Assembly (NCBI GenBank): GCA_028707375.1
Contig: JAQWCB010000076.1
Location: 1-5,022, forward strand
Source of the DNA: Bacilli bacterium
GTDB taxonomy: Bacteria > Bacillota_I > Bacilli_A > RFN20 > CAG-288
Direction: 5' to 3'
Length of the DNA: 5,022 nucleotides
Positions within the stretch are counted from its first letter, which is position 1; each line of letters opens with the position of its first letter. This document shows, piece after piece, positions 1-5,022 of the stretch. The translations under genes were made by a program, and so were the position numbers. The notes under the pieces were generated by a model. That model did not search any database. It was not told the DNA's origin and saw only the letters and a list, made by a program, of their open reading frames with translations.

Positions 1-37
1 AATATTTAAAACTATTCAAGATCACATTAATATATTA

Positions 38-66
38 TTGACCTCTACATACAGCTTATATATAAT
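38..66 (+). promoter_or_regulatory. Near-consensus housekeeping (sigma-A type) promoter without an evident gene
   Basis: A -35 box TTGACC (38-43, five of six consensus bases) and a -10 box TATAAT (61-66, six of six) are separated by exactly 17 bp, so transcription would start near position 73 and run rightward. A ribosome-binding site GGGAGGG at 99-105 follows, but the ATG at 111 gives only Met-Ile-stop. The match is seen directly. Activity is inferred, and in DNA this AT-rich a TATAAT alone would mean little; the correctly spaced TTGAC is what raises it. It may be the start signal of a decayed gene or drive a short untranslated RNA. Confidence 0.5.
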
Positions 67-98
67 AAATTTATTAATTTAATTTATATATTTCGTTT

Positions 99-119
99 GG
101 GAGGGTTGAAATGATATAA
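99..119 (+). other. Strong ribosome-binding site followed by a two-codon ORF
   Basis: GGGAGGG at 99-105 is followed after 5 nt by ATG at 111-113, then ATA and a TAA stop at 117-119. An alternative TTG at 106-108 also stops at once (TTG AAA TGA). A good promoter and a good ribosome-binding site leading to an immediate stop suggest the 5' end of a gene whose body has been lost or frameshifted. A minimal start-stop regulatory ORF is the alternative. No downstream protein could be reconstructed. Confidence 0.3.
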
Positions 120-268
120 CCAGGCAAAACAATTGGTTTGTAATATATTATGTTAATTTTTAATGTACTATATTTGTGAGATGTACGTATAGAAACTTGT
201 GTCAAGGAATAGATATAATAATAGCTCAATATAATTTTTGCAAAAGTATTGAAAAAGCGTTTCGTTTT

Positions 269-298
269 TTGACAATGGAAAGTTGTTCTACTTATAGA
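269..298 (+). promoter_or_regulatory. Possible weak promoter
   Basis: TTGACA (269-274) is a perfect -35 box, followed after 18 bp by TATAGA (293-298), which matches the -10 consensus in four of six positions. The start point would fall near 305, almost on top of the GGAG at 304-307 that precedes the small ORF at 313. It would therefore not give that ORF a normal ribosome-binding site. Chance occurrence in AT-rich DNA is quite possible. Confidence 0.22.
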
Positions 299-312
299 TA
301 TTTGGAGTTTTA

Positions 313-390
313 ATGTGTCATTTGCTGAGAAATAGAGAATTTGAAATAATATTTGGTCGAAATAATGATTCATTTAGTAAGCTTAATTAA
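313..390 (+). CDS. Possible 25-residue small ORF or remnant
   Basis: ATG at 313 is preceded by GGAG (304-307) at a 5-nt spacing and reads 25 codons to TAA at 388-390, beginning MCHLLRNREF. No family is recognised. The same frame reopens directly after the stop and continues from 391 to 510 as a Val-rich hydrophobic stretch ending at TAA 511-513. The two parts could therefore be pieces of one gene broken by a nonsense mutation. The peptide is short and low in information, and I would not annotate it as a gene without conservation or expression evidence. Confidence 0.15.
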   Translation: MCHLLRNREFEIIFGRNNDSFSKLN

Positions 391-399
391 ATAAATAAA

Positions 400-567
400 A
401 CTGGATCCACTATTTCTGATAATTACTATTCTAACGCGATTCCATTAGTCCCAGTTGTTGTTACCATTGTTGTTGTTTGGCTGATAGTTGCTACCAGTGG
501 TACTCTTGCTTAAAAGTGCCAGTGCCACTAAATTACTTAAGAAAGATTGGTAAAATAAGAATGAAAA
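400..567. pseudogene. GC-richer island, likely remnant of a gene end; coding strand ambiguous
   Basis: Bases 431-530 are about 44% GC, whereas 1-100 is about 17%. Two codon-aligned antisense frames are open across it. On the minus strand, 567 to 445 reads a hydrophobic stretch (VALALLS) and then an Asn-rich tail (GSNYQPNNNNGNNNWD) ending in TAA at 447-445, which looks like the C-terminus of a membrane or surface protein. On the plus strand, 391-513 reads IPLVPVVVTIVVVWLIVA, a credible transmembrane helix, then a stop. Neither frame has a start codon with a ribosome-binding site. The minus reading uses AAC almost throughout for Asn, unusual for AT-rich DNA; the plus reading uses the expected GTT for Val. 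I infer a fragment of a lost gene and cannot name it. Confidence 0.35.
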
Positions 568-1091
568 TTAATTATAATATTAACTCAAAGCAACAGAAAA
601 AGGGATTAACAATCTATTTTGCTAAAAGATTTTCGCCATTATTTGGGTGCGCTGCTATAAGCGCACCTATGGTTTTATATTATTTGTTGGTTGGATTGTT
701 TTATAGTAAAGAAGCTTTTGATTATATTCTAATACCATTAGAAACATTTATAATTAGTTTAGTTATGTACTTTTTGTCGGTTTTCATATTGGTTGAAATC
801 AGATTTGCTATACTTAAGCACAATCATTCTAGGGATAATTTGGAAATAGTAATGTATTTTATCGATAAAATTATAATTCATGAAGTGAAAAGCATGAAGA
901 CAGGAACTTACAACTACAGCGATATTAAAAAAGTAATTGAAACTAAACATTTTATAATCATAGTTTTACGATTTTATCTAACGCAGACAATTCCTAAAGA
1001 ATGTCTTAGCCTCAATCAATATGGTAGTCTAAAAAAAATTCTTATGCAAAACAAAGTTAAAGGCGAATTTTTTAGGCCGAAGTCAAAATGA
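561..1091 (+). CDS. YcxB-like two-helix membrane protein
   Basis: This encodes a 176-residue protein of unknown biochemical role. Two hydrophobic segments at about residues 25-48 and 55-83 should form a membrane hairpin. They are followed by a soluble C-terminal domain (about 95-165) with the layout of YcxB-like proteins: a beta-strand region (VMYFIDKIIIHEV), the signature-like YSDIKKVIETKHF, a strand (FIIIVLR), then IPKECLS and a terminal helix. The resemblance is recognised by eye, not by a search. The start is uncertain. The frame is open back to 435, with a TTG at 477, but that 5' part overlaps the GC-rich remnant and gives a Cys-rich, unlikely N-terminus. ATG 561 yields a family-typical beginning (MKINYNINSK). 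Neither start has a good ribosome-binding site. A weak promoter (TTGCTT 506-511, 17 bp, TAAATT 529-534) could serve it. It ends in TGA, and no clear terminator follows. Confidence 0.68.
   Translation: MKINYNINSKQQKKGLTIYFAKRFSPLFGCAAISAPMVLYYLLVGLFYSKEAFDYILIPLETFIISLVMYFLSVFILVEIRFAILKHNHSRDNLEIVMYFIDKIIIHEVKSMKTGTYNYSDIKKVIETKHFIIIVLRFYLTQTIPKECLSLNQYGSLKKILMQNKVKGEFFRPKSK
645..668 (+). repeat. GC-rich inverted repeat inside the YcxB-like gene
   Basis: GGTGCGCT (646-653) and AGCGCACC (660-667) are perfect 8-base complements around a 6-nt loop, and G645 with T668 could add a wobble pair. It lies at codons 29-36, at the start of the first membrane segment. No T-run follows closely, so it is not a standard terminator. 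The repeat is directly visible; any function as an RNA hairpin or protein-binding site is inference. Confidence 0.4.
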
Positions 1092-1235
1092 GTTTTAATT
1101 AATAAAAATAGAATTCTTTTGTTTCCTTGAATTAATCTCCATTTTCTTTCCCCTACAAAACATTTTTTTCAAGATATCATAGGTTTTGCTAAGTAATATA
1201 TAATTGGTAATTCTATTCTAATATTGCTTGTTAAG

Positions 1236-1244
1236 TGATATAAA
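1236..1244 (+). promoter_or_regulatory. Candidate extended -10 promoter for the protease gene
   Basis: TG (1236-1237), one base, then TATAAA (1239-1244) forms an extended -10 element. The -35 position 17 bp upstream (TTCTAA, 1216-1221) matches only three of six bases, which an extended -10 can tolerate. A start point near 1251 would give the protease mRNA a 5' leader of about 240 nt containing the small ORF and both inverted repeats. Nothing better was found between 1092 and 1492, but activity is inferred. Confidence 0.35.
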
Positions 1245-1328
1245 ATCGATTATTTATAAGATAAATGAATATATCTAGTCTCAGTTTGTGATAACATATA
1301 TTTAATAATTTTTGGAGGAGAAATTTAA

Positions 1329-1397
1329 ATGAGCCAAGGTGATTATTACTACTTTATTAATATTAGTAACTTAATCATCACGAGGAATAAGATATAA
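1329..1397 (+). CDS. 22-codon small ORF, possible leader peptide
   Basis: ATG 1329 lies 8 nt after GGAGGAG (1314-1320), the strongest ribosome-binding site in the window. It reads 22 codons to TAA at 1395-1397, starting MSQGDYYYFINIS. It has no recognised family. The run of three Tyr codons and one Phe codon (1344-1355) lies within or next to the left arm of the hairpin at 1338-1379, the arrangement expected of a regulatory leader peptide. Alternatives are a small functional peptide or the 5' stub of a decayed gene. Translation is likely given the ribosome-binding site if the region is transcribed; the purpose is unknown. The protease gene starts 95 nt after its stop. Confidence 0.4.
   Translation: MSQGDYYYFINISNLIITRNKI
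1338..1379 (+). promoter_or_regulatory. Potential RNA hairpin overlapping the small ORF
   Basis: GGTGATTA (1338-1345) can pair with TAATCATC (1372-1379, one G-U), and TTACT (1346-1350) with AGTAA (1365-1369), leaving a 2-nt bulge (1370-1371) and a 14-nt loop. That is 13 pairs, mostly A-U, so moderate stability. Ribosomes on the small ORF would open it. There is no T-run after it, so it is not a terminator by itself. Confidence 0.3.
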
Positions 1398-1423
1398 GTT
1401 AATTAGATATGATATCTATTAAC
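1398..1423 (+). repeat. Inverted repeat, possible operator or leader hairpin
   Basis: GTTAAT-T-AGATAT (1398-1410) and ATATCTATTAAC (1412-1423) are complementary over 12 bases with one bulged T and a single central base. It begins immediately after the small ORF's stop codon and ends 69 nt before the protease start. As DNA it resembles a dimeric repressor's operator; as RNA it would form a stem of about 11 pairs. The symmetry is seen directly, while the regulator is unknown. AT-rich composition makes some palindromes likely by chance. Confidence 0.35.
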
Positions 1424-1480
1424 TTTAAATATTATTCACCATTTTCATTAAATGAAACATCAAAGTGATTAAAAAGGAAT

Positions 1481-1486
1481 AAGGAG
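1481..1486 (+). promoter_or_regulatory. Ribosome-binding site of the M16C peptidase gene
   Basis: AAGGAG lies 6 nt before the ATG at 1493. This fixes the start codon: no other in-frame start nearby has such a site, and the N-terminus it gives aligns with the family's start. Confidence 0.8.
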
Positions 1487-1492
1487 AAAATA

Positions 1493-4378
1493 ATGAAATA
1501 CAAATTTATTCGAAAACAATTTATTAAGGATATAAATGCTGAAGTCGAAATCTACGAACACATAAAAACTGGGGCCAAGGTTGCTTGTATAAAAAATGAT
1601 GATCAGAACAAAGTGTTTACCATAGGCTTTAGAACACCTGTAGATAATTCTACTGGAGTTCCACACATAATCGAGCATTCGGTACTTTGTGGCTCTAAAA
1701 AATATCCAGTCAAAGACCCTTTTGCCGAGATGACTAAGCGCTCGCTCAGCACTTTTCTAAATGCGATGACATATCCAGATAAGACTATTTATCCATGTGC
1801 TTCTCAAAATCTTTCTGATTTTAAAAATTTGATGTCGGTTTATTTGGATGCGGTTCTTTTTCCTAATATTTACACAGATAAAAACATTTTCTTACAAGAG
1901 GGATGGCACTATGAAATTCTCGATAAGAAAGATCCAATAAAATATAATGGCGTCGTTTACAACGAGATGAAAGGAGCCTTCTCTAATCCACAGCAAGTGC
2001 TTTTCCGGAGTTTGTTTAATGCAATATCTCCCGATACATCATATGCTTTTGAATCAGGTGGTGACCCTGAAGTAATTCCCACTTTGAGTTATGAGGAATT
2101 TAAACAATTTCACAAGCGTTACTATCACCCTTCTAACAGCTATATATTTTTATATGGTGATTTGGACATGGAAGAAAGAATGGATTGGATGGATCGCGAA
2201 TATTTATCAAAATTTGACAAGATTTCAATCGATTCCAAAGTTAAAACTCAAACCCCATTTACTAAAATGAGAAATGTTACTTTGGAATATCCGATTGGTC
2301 CGAATGAAGATGCCAGCAAGAAAGCACAATTTGCGTATGCTTTAAGTCTAAGGGACACGACTGATATTAAGTTGCAACTAGCTTTAAATATCATCGCTTC
2401 AACGCTAGTTAATGCTACTGGTGCCGAAATTAAGCAAGCTATTTTGGATGAAAACATTGCAGAAGATTTCCAAGCTGATTTGGAAACGGATATCAAACAA
2501 CCAATTTTTGCTTTTATTGCGACAAATGCTAAGCCGGAAAAGAAGCAGGAAATGTTAGATATAATTAATAATAAATTAACCGATGCTCTAACCAATTTAA
2601 ACCACGATCAAATCTTATCGAATATCAATTACTACGAATTTAAAGCGAGAGAGAATAAATTCTCCTACACTCCTCGCGGGCTAGACTATATAACAACAAT
2701 GTTAGGAGAGTGGATATATGATGAAGATCCTTGCTTGGGACTAACTCGTATCAAGTATTACGACGAATTAAAAAAGGGCTTGAAAGAAGGATATTTTGAG
2801 AAGGTAATCAGTGATTATTTACTTAATAATAAGCATGCGGTTTTTGTTGAGTTGTTACCTTCTAAAACTATTTTAGAAAAACGAGAAAAAAAGACAGAAG
2901 AAGAATTGAAGAAATTCAAGGAATCATTAAATGATGAGCAACTCGATGAATTAATTGCCATGAATTTGGAACTAAAGAAATATCAAGGAGCAGGAAATAC
3001 CAAAGAAGCTCTCGCCAGTTTACCAACCTTAACTGAGAGCGATATTGCGCAAAAGCCAAGTGAGTTCAAATGTGAACTGATGAAGAATTCCGATTTTAAT
3101 TTATATTTTGAAGAGGGATTTACTAATGATATTCTATATGGCACTTTTGCGTTTAATGTAGGTAACAATAGTGTAAATGAGACAAAATATATTAATTTAC
3201 TCTGTGATCTATATGCTAAGTTACCAACTAAGAACTATACAGTAATGGAACTCAACGGCAAATTGAAACGATATATGGGGAATCTCAGTTTTTCTTTCTC
3301 GCGCATTAGAACAAAGAAAGATAAATTCTATAATGCCGTGATGATAAAATTTTCTACTTTAAAGGAGAATCTAACTATTGCCAAGGATTTGATATTCGAA
3401 ATAGTGAATAATACTTTGTTCGAATCATATGATAAAATGCTTCAAATTTTAGTTTCGACTAAAGCTGATTTCCAATATTATGCAACAAGTTCGGGGCATC
3501 GCGCTTCCTTTATCAGGGCGGGTTCATTTGTCAACGAGGATTATTTTTTCAACGATAATATAAGTGGCTTTGGCTATTACGACTTTATCAATGATAAGAT
3601 AGATAACTTTGATAGTAAGAAAAAAGAGATATCTAATAAACTGGAGAGTTTAACTAAGCAAATCTTTAGTAAAAAGAGATTTTTCTCAAGTTGTACTTGT
3701 GCTAAAGAGGATATTTTGACCTTTGAAAAATGTGCGAAAGAAGCATACGAAAACTTGACTGGTTCCGGTGATTTTGAAGCACCAGCAAAATTTGTATCCA
3801 AGGAAATTTCTGAGGCAATTAAAACCCAATCAAATGTTAACTATGTCTCTCGAGTCGGTAATTTAGATTTAGCTGAGCGCCAATGGGGCGGCGAATTGAA
3901 TGTAGTCAATTCATTGGTGGCGAAAACCTATTTTTGGAATGAAATTAGAGTTAAAGGTGGCGCTTATGGTTGCTTCTTCAAAGGTAGTGAAGATGGAGAT
4001 GTTATTATGAGCACCTATCGCGATCCACATCTAACTGAATCTGATAACGTTTTTATGCATACTCCGGATTATCTAGCAAAATTAGATATTGATGATGATT
4101 TATTATTCAATACAAAAGTTGGTAGTTTGAGTGGATTTAATCCTCCATTACATATTTCTAGCCGCGGTGAAATTGCTTTGATAAGAACCTTAAGAGGTAA
4201 GACATATGATGATTTATGTCAATTACAAAAAGAACTTATTGAGACCAGCGTAGATGATATCAAAGAATTCGGTAAGGATTTAAAGACACTATTAGCTAAA
4301 TCCGCCTTATGTGTAGTGGGAAATGCTAATCAAATTGAAAAGAACAAAGATAAATTTGATGTGATTCGTGAATTGTAA
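1493..4378 (+). CDS. M16C zinc metallopeptidase, presequence-protease (PreP/Cym1) type
   Basis: This is a complete 961-residue peptidase of the family whose eukaryotic members (PreP, Cym1, PITRM1) degrade presequences and other unstructured peptides in organelles. The bacterial form presumably clears oligopeptides in the cytoplasm, since no signal peptide or membrane segment is present. The inverted zinc motif HIIEH is at residues 58-62 (His58 and His62 ligands, Glu61 catalytic base), followed by the PreP-type SVLCGSKKYPVKDPF. The distal zinc ligand is Glu158 in YNEMKGAFS, 96 residues on, as usual. EGWHYE (136-141) and FHKRYYHPSNS (206-216) are typical. A charged helical hinge at about 453-500 joins the two halves of the chamber. 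The C-terminal half has VKGGAYG with Arg819 and Tyr825, the pair that binds substrate in this family. Length is close to the usual 970-1000 residues and no defect is visible. It appears monocistronic, with its own leader and the terminator at 4396-4426. Confidence 0.93.
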   Translation: MKYKFIRKQFIKDINAEVEIYEHIKTGAKVACIKNDDQNKVFTIGFRTPVDNSTGVPHIIEHSVLCGSKKYPVKDPFAEMTKRSLSTFLNAMTYPDKTIYPCASQNLSDFKNLMSVYLDAVLFPNIYTDKNIFLQEGWHYEILDKKDPIKYNGVVYNEMKGAFSNPQQVLFRSLFNAISPDTSYAFESGGDPEVIPTLSYEEFKQFHKRYYHPSNSYIFLYGDLDMEERMDWMDREYLSKFDKISIDSKVKTQTPFTKMRNVTLEYPIGPNEDASKKAQFAYALSLRDTTDIKLQLALNIIASTLVNATGAEIKQAILDENIAEDFQADLETDIKQPIFAFIATNAKPEKKQEMLDIINNKLTDALTNLNHDQILSNINYYEFKARENKFSYTPRGLDYITTMLGEWIYDEDPCLGLTRIKYYDELKKGLKEGYFEKVISDYLLNNKHAVFVELLPSKTILEKREKKTEEELKKFKESLNDEQLDELIAMNLELKKYQGAGNTKEALASLPTLTESDIAQKPSEFKCELMKNSDFNLYFEEGFTNDILYGTFAFNVGNNSVNETKYINLLCDLYAKLPTKNYTVMELNGKLKRYMGNLSFSFSRIRTKKDKFYNAVMIKFSTLKENLTIAKDLIFEIVNNTLFESYDKMLQILVSTKADFQYYATSSGHRASFIRAGSFVNEDYFFNDNISGFGYYDFINDKIDNFDSKKKEISNKLESLTKQIFSKKRFFSSCTCAKEDILTFEKCAKEAYENLTGSGDFEAPAKFVSKEISEAIKTQSNVNYVSRVGNLDLAERQWGGELNVVNSLVAKTYFWNEIRVKGGAYGCFFKGSEDGDVIMSTYRDPHLTESDNVFMHTPDYLAKLDIDDDLLFNTKVGSLSGFNPPLHISSRGEIALIRTLRGKTYDDLCQLQKELIETSVDDIKEFGKDLKTLLAKSALCVVGNANQIEKNKDKFDVIREL

Positions 4379-4395
4379 ATTTTGTTAGTCAAATA

Positions 4396-4426
4396 AAAAG
4401 AGTTGGATTTATGCTCCAACTCTTTT
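4396..4426. terminator. Bidirectional intrinsic terminator between convergent genes
   Basis: AAAAGAGTTGGA (4396-4407) and TCCAACTCTTTT (4415-4426) form a perfect 12-bp stem with a 7-nt loop (4408-4414). On the plus strand the stem ends in TCTTTT, 17 nt after the protease stop codon. On the minus strand it ends in CTCTTTTTATTT, a better T-tract, for the operon that stops at 4442. It can serve both transcripts. Confidence 0.88.
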
Positions 4427-4441
4427 CAATTGACCACAATT

Positions 4442-4789
4442 TTATTCCTTGTGCATCGTGTGCTCGTGACAAACAGATCCAGTTGACACTAACTTACCAG
4501 CAATATAATTATTTATTGCCGTATCAGTATCTCCAGATATTCCAATAATGACTTCAATCTTATTTTCGTTGAATAGATCCACAGCACTTCCGCCCATTCC
4601 TCCGGCGATGATTACTTCAACTCCATGGTTATTTAAGAAAACGGGAAGAAATCCGGGCTTATGTCCAGGATTGGCAATATCTTCCTTACTGACTACTTTT
4701 CCATTGTCGATGGTATAGATTCTAAATAATTGGCAAAAGCCAAAATGTTGTGCGACTTGATTATCGCTGACTGCAACAGCTACTTTCAT
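4442..4789 (-). CDS. NifX/NifB-like dinitrogenase iron-molybdenum cofactor family protein
   Basis: This is a complete 115-residue single-domain cytoplasmic protein of the family that includes NifX, NafY and the C-terminal part of NifB, which bind Fe-S or Fe-Mo cofactor clusters or their precursors. Stand-alone copies are common in anaerobes without nitrogenase, where the role is unsettled. Visible hallmarks are MKVAVAVSD at the N-terminus, QHFGFC (14-19, His15 and Cys19), NPGHKPGFLP (40-49), the glycine loop IIAGGMGGSA (60-69), GISGDTD (83-89) and a C-terminal CHEH (107-110) that could bind metal. Translation starts at ATG 4789, 2 nt after the stop of the upstream ATPase gene. Its ribosome-binding site (GAAAGGA, 4806-4800) lies inside that gene's 3' end, so the two are almost certainly co-transcribed and probably translationally coupled. 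Nothing here shows that the organism fixes nitrogen. Confidence 0.9.
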   Translation of the reverse strand: MKVAVAVSDNQVAQHFGFCQLFRIYTIDNGKVVSKEDIANPGHKPGFLPVFLNNHGVEVIIAGGMGGSAVDLFNENKIEVIIGISGDTDTAINNYIAGKLVSTGSVCHEHTMHKE

Positions 4790-4791
4790 AA

Positions 4792-5022
4792 TTAAATTTT
4801 CCTTTCTTTCTTAATTAAATCTAATAAATCATTTATTATGAAATCCATTCTTTGAAAAAAGATGGAATTTTCATCGTATTTGTCCAAATTATTCTTCTTA
4901 ATGATATTTTTGTCGTAAGGCAATCGGCCTAAATAAATTATATCATTGCTCTTTAAGTACTGTTCAATAGCTTCTGATAATTTTGAATTGAGATCGGCCT
5001 TATTGACGATGATCAATGGAGT
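4792..5022 (-). CDS. MinD-superfamily P-loop ATPase, C-terminal part (truncated by window end)
   Basis: Only the last 76 residues are visible; the frame is open to the window edge, so the start, the Walker A motif and any inserted ferredoxin domain lie outside. The visible start TPLIIVNKADLN contains the NKxD-like nucleotide-base motif typical of MinD-type ATPases. It is followed by IYLGRLPYDKNI, corresponding to the 'lG.iPyd' element near the C-terminus of the family whose members often carry an inserted ferredoxin domain. Such ATPases are regularly found beside NifX/NifB-like proteins in anaerobes and are thought to act in Fe-S or metal cofactor handling. The neighbour 2 nt downstream is exactly such a protein, which strengthens the call. 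The TTG at 5016 should not be taken as a start: it is the Leu of an ongoing beta-strand and has no ribosome-binding site in view. Confidence 0.8.
   Translation of the reverse strand, partial: TPLIIVNKADLNSKLSEAIEQYLKSNDIIYLGRLPYDKNIIKKNNLDKYDENSIFFQRMDFIINDLLDLIKKERKI

Larger units (their letters stand above)
1092..1492 (+). other. 401-nt leader and intergenic region ahead of the protease gene
   Basis: No full-size gene lies here. The first part (1092-1230) is AT-rich DNA with a pyrimidine-rich tract (about 1137-1155) and no recognisable signal; in particular no convincing terminator for the upstream gene was found. The second part holds, in order, an extended -10 promoter, a strong ribosome-binding site with a 22-codon ORF, two inverted repeats, and the ribosome-binding site of the protease gene. 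The conserved signatures I know for T-box or common riboswitch leaders were not seen. Confidence 0.5.

Noticed and set aside
252..270. Possible terminator hairpin AAAAAGCG / CGTTTTTT
   Set aside because: Only two G-C pairs, one wobble and a 3-nt loop, with the T-run used up in the stem; too weak to annotate.
74..373. Minus-strand 99-codon open frame
   Set aside because: No ribosome-binding site before its ATG, composition is what random AT-rich DNA gives (Ile, Tyr, Phe, Asn, Leu), no domain or membrane pattern, and it runs against the only good promoter in the region.
477..560. N-terminal extension of the YcxB-like gene from a TTG start
   Set aside because: No ribosome-binding site, an atypical Cys/Trp-rich sequence, and it lies in the GC-rich remnant island; ATG 561 gives a family-like N-terminus.
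1089..1130. Possible reading of TGA as Trp, extending the YcxB-like gene
   Set aside because: The extension is short and unremarkable, and Trp is written TGG in the other genes, so the standard code fits.
1251..1492. T-box or known metabolite riboswitch ahead of the peptidase gene
   Set aside because: No T-box motif, no antiterminator/terminator pair and no conserved riboswitch core recognised.
2248..2595. Minus-strand 115-codon open frame inside the peptidase gene
   Set aside because: Antisense shadow of a clearly coding frame, as are the shorter minus-strand frames at 759-950, 1469-1678, 2983-3168 and 3577-3801.
1..5022. CRISPR array, transposon or insertion sequence, tRNA or rRNA
   Set aside because: No regularly spaced direct repeats, no transposase-like reading frame with flanking terminal repeats, and no tRNA cloverleaf or rRNA signature noticed on reading both strands.

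Overview
The window is AT-rich DNA from what looks like an anaerobic low-GC Gram-positive bacterium (Firmicutes or Tenericutes grade). The evidence is the strongly A/T-biased codon use, purine-rich Shine-Dalgarno sites, and the gene families present: a YcxB-like membrane protein, a presequence-protease-type M16C peptidase, and a NifX/NifB-like protein paired with a MinD-superfamily ATPase. TGA ends one gene and Trp is written TGG, so the standard bacterial code (table 11) fits. The genus cannot be named from the sequence.

Layout. Positions 1-560 hold no intact gene. They contain a near-consensus promoter that leads into a good ribosome-binding site but only a two-codon reading frame. Around 431-530 there is an island of about 44% GC, far above the roughly 20-28% around it, which looks like the worn-down end of a lost gene. 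Positions 561-1091 (+) encode a small two-helix membrane protein resembling the YcxB family. Positions 1092-1492 form a long intergenic leader with an extended -10 promoter, a 22-codon ORF behind a very strong ribosome-binding site (GDYYYF near its start), and two adjacent inverted repeats. Positions 1493-4378 (+) encode a complete 961-residue zinc metallopeptidase of the M16C/PreP type with all expected active-site residues. A strong hairpin at 4396-4426, able to terminate transcription from both sides, separates it from a convergent minus-strand pair: a dinitrogenase iron-molybdenum-cofactor-type protein (4442-4789) and, 2 nt upstream of it, the C-terminal end of a MinD-type P-loop ATPase (4792-5022, running off the window).

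How the parts relate. The minus-strand pair is a classic association in anaerobes and points to metal or Fe-S cofactor handling. The M16C protease is probably a cytoplasmic oligopeptide-degrading enzyme expressed alone. The YcxB-like protein has no evident functional link to its neighbours. No known system is new here; the least explained part is the structured leader with its small ORF ahead of the protease gene. No tRNA, rRNA, CRISPR array, transposase or recognised riboswitch was seen.
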